Shown here piece after piece: positions 6,101 to 7,192 of a stretch of 7,192 nucleotides of DNA. Origin of the DNA: Myxococcaceae bacterium (GTDB taxonomy: Bacteria > Myxococcota > Myxococcia > Myxococcales > Myxococcaceae); the NCBI GenBank assembly GCA_018262385.1, contig JAGSPQ010000166.1:1-7192 (forward strand). Direction: 5' to 3'. The position numbers and the translations under genes were made by a program. Position 1 is the stretch's first letter. The number at the start of each line of letters is the position of its first letter. The notes under the pieces are model-generated. The model searched no databases, was not told the DNA's origin, and saw nothing but the letters and a program-made list of their open reading frames with translations.

Positions 6101-6938
6101 CCTTCTCGGCCTTCTGCAGCTCGTCGAAGCCGGGCAGGCCCGACAGGTCCGGCACGATGATGATCTCGATCCGCCGGTTCTGCGCCTTGCCTTCCGGCGA
6201 GTCGTTGCCCCCCGAGGGCCGCGAGTCGCCGAACGAAGCGGCCGAGACCCGCCCGCTCGGCAGCCCCGAGTCGACCATCGCCTTGAGCACGTTGACCGCG
6301 CGCGCCGAGGCGAGCTCCCAGTTGCTCGGGTACTGGGCGGTGGCGATCGGCACGTTGTCGGTGTGACCTTCGACCTGGAAGCTGCGCTTCTCGATCGACG
6401 CCAGCACCTGGGCCACCTCGGCCAGCGCGGTCTTCCCGTCCTTCGAGAGGTTGGCGCTGCCCGAGGCGAAGAGGATGTCGGTGGCCAGCACCACCACCAT
6501 CCGGCCGTCGACGATCCGGACCTTCAGCTTGCCGGCGTCGATCAGCGACTTGAACTTGGCCAGCAGCGACTTGAACTCGGCCACCCGCGCCTCGGCCGCC
6601 GCCCGCCGCTTCTCCAGATCGCTGATCGCCACCGTCATCTCTTCGATCGACGCCTGGAGCTTGTTCTTGTCTTTGCTCGCCGACGCCATCTCGGCCATCA
6701 GGCGGGCGATCCGCAGGTTCGCGTCGGAGACCTTCTCTTTCTCGTCGGCCAGCGCCGCCTCGAGGCTCTTCCCCGAAGCGGTCAGGGTGGTGATCTTCGA
6801 CTCGGCGTCGCGCAGTTGCTGGTTGCGCTGGGTCAGCTGCTCGGCCGTCTCGTCGTGCTCCGCGCGCAAGGCGTCGAAGGTGGATTGGGTGACGCAGCCG
6901 CCGGCCAGCAGGACGAGCAGAACGGGAATCGAACGCAT
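6093..6938 (-). CDS. OmpA-family lipoprotein with coiled coil and MotB-like peptidoglycan-binding domain
   Basis: 281 residues, predicted to be anchored to a membrane by lipid and to bind peptidoglycan. The signal peptide MRSIPVLLVLLAGG ends at the lipobox Cys C15. Residues about 20-130 are rich in A, E, K, L and Q with heptad-like spacing, predicting a long coiled coil. The OmpA C-terminal domain covers about 138-262: FASGSANLSKDG (157-168), GHTDNVPI (191-198), NWELASARA (206-214) and NRRIEIII (254-261). D194 and R213 match the family's diaminopimelate-binding Asp and Arg. The GHTDNVPI...YPSNWELASARA wording is close to MotB, but there is no MotB transmembrane helix or proton-channel aspartate. 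A cell-envelope tether or spacer is the likely role. It is convergent with hslO (6-bp gap between stops) and divergent from the HEAT gene. The start at 6938 is the only Met before the signal peptide; no Shine-Dalgarno precedes it. Confidence 0.95.
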   Translation of the reverse strand: MRSIPVLLVLLAGGCVTQSTFDALRAEHDETAEQLTQRNQQLRDAESKITTLTASGKSLEAALADEKEKVSDANLRIARLMAEMASASKDKNKLQASIEEMTVAISDLEKRRAAAEARVAEFKSLLAKFKSLIDAGKLKVRIVDGRMVVVLATDILFASGSANLSKDGKTALAEVAQVLASIEKRSFQVEGHTDNVPIATAQYPSNWELASARAVNVLKAMVDSGLPSGRVSAASFGDSRPSGGNDSPEGKAQNRRIEIIIVPDLSGLPGFDELQKAEKAG

Positions 6939-6945
6939 GGGCGGG

Positions 6946-6954
6946 TTTGTAGCA
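6946..6954 (-). promoter_or_regulatory. candidate extended -10 promoter of the OmpA-family gene, possibly leaderless
   Basis: On the minus strand TGCTACAAA reads from 6954 to 6946, an extended -10 form with no matching -35. A start about 7 nt further on would fall at or next to the ATG (6938), giving a leaderless or nearly leaderless mRNA, in line with the absence of a ribosome binding site. The element lies within an imperfect dyad, GGGTTT (6943-6948) with AAACCC (6960-6965), which could serve as an operator. Confidence 0.35.
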
Positions 6955-7011
6955 GTGCAAAACCCAGCGGCGATCGTTGATCGACCGCGGGGCGGTAGCT
7001 AGAGGAGGGAC

Positions 7012-7192
7012 ATGGACCCACTCAAGCGCATTGCCGAGCTGCTCGAGAACGACTCCCCGCGAAAGCGCATCGCCGCCGCGGTGGTGCTGGGCGAGCTCGA
7101 GGTCAAGGACCCGGCGGTGGTGGCCCACCTGGTCGCGATGGCGAAGGACCCGGTCGACGCGTTCGCCGAGGCCGCGATCGAGGCGCTGGGAA
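7012..7192 (+). CDS. HEAT-repeat-like protein, 5' part (cut by window end)
   Basis: Sixty codons are visible and the frame is open to the window edge. The start ATG at 7012 follows AGGAGG (7003-7008), the best Shine-Dalgarno in the window. The peptide begins MDPLKRIAELLENDSPRKR and continues with two helical-pair segments, RIAAAVVLGELEVKDPAVVAHL and DPVDAFAEAAIEALG. These show the A-A-x-x-LG-x-L and D-x-x-x-x-x-x-A-x-x-A-L spacing of HEAT/PBS-lyase-type repeats. Such repeats act as protein-binding scaffolds. The full size and partner cannot be judged. It is transcribed divergently from the OmpA-family gene with 73 bp between the starts; a small dyad CGATC-GTT-GATCG (6971-6983) lies in that gap. 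Confidence 0.75.
   Translation, partial: MDPLKRIAELLENDSPRKRIAAAVVLGELEVKDPAVVAHLVAMAKDPVDAFAEAAIEALG

Overview
This 7.2 kb window is chromosome-like DNA from a high-GC bacterium. Almost every codon ends in G or C. Secreted Cys-rich proteins with Gly-rich linkers and DGG/DAG motifs, several predicted lipoproteins and the overall gene style suggest Myxococcota or a related deltaproteobacterial lineage. That placement is inference from style; no rRNA or other taxonomic marker is present. There is no sign of phage, insertion sequence, CRISPR or tRNA.

Layout, left to right. (1) 1-1086: 3' part of a PQQ-type beta-propeller protein, followed by a weak hairpin. (2) 1087-1481: a gap holding a coding-like but startless stretch (about 1112-1353) that looks like a frameshifted gene remnant, then a candidate extended -10 promoter and a perfect terminator-like hairpin just before ssb. 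(3) 1482-1943: ssb, single-stranded DNA-binding protein, followed by a long hairpin. (4) 2135-3922 and 4075-5223: two tandem paralogous Cys-rich exported proteins (595 and 382 aa, probable lipoproteins). They share one architecture: N-terminal ~45-residue Cys units (five in the first, two in the second), then a 12-Cys module and a 16-Cys module. A strong intrinsic terminator separates them. (5) 5220-6086: hslO (Hsp33), whose GTG start overlaps the stop of the second Cys-rich gene by 4 nt. (6) 6093-6938, minus strand: an OmpA-family lipoprotein with a coiled coil and a MotB-like peptidoglycan-binding domain, convergent with hslO. (7) 7012-7192: 5' end of a HEAT-repeat-like protein, divergent from the OmpA-family gene and cut by the window edge.

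How the genes relate: the second Cys-rich gene and hslO look translationally coupled, which puts a disulfide-rich exported protein in one transcript with a cytosolic redox-controlled holdase. The two Cys-rich genes have separate transcription because of the terminator between them. ssb, the OmpA-family gene and the HEAT gene appear to be independent units.

Most notable: apart from the predicted lipid-anchor Cys, every module of the Cys-rich pair has an even number of cysteines. The two units lacking two cysteines lack the same two positions, which predicts a specific disulfide. The function of this pair is unknown to me.
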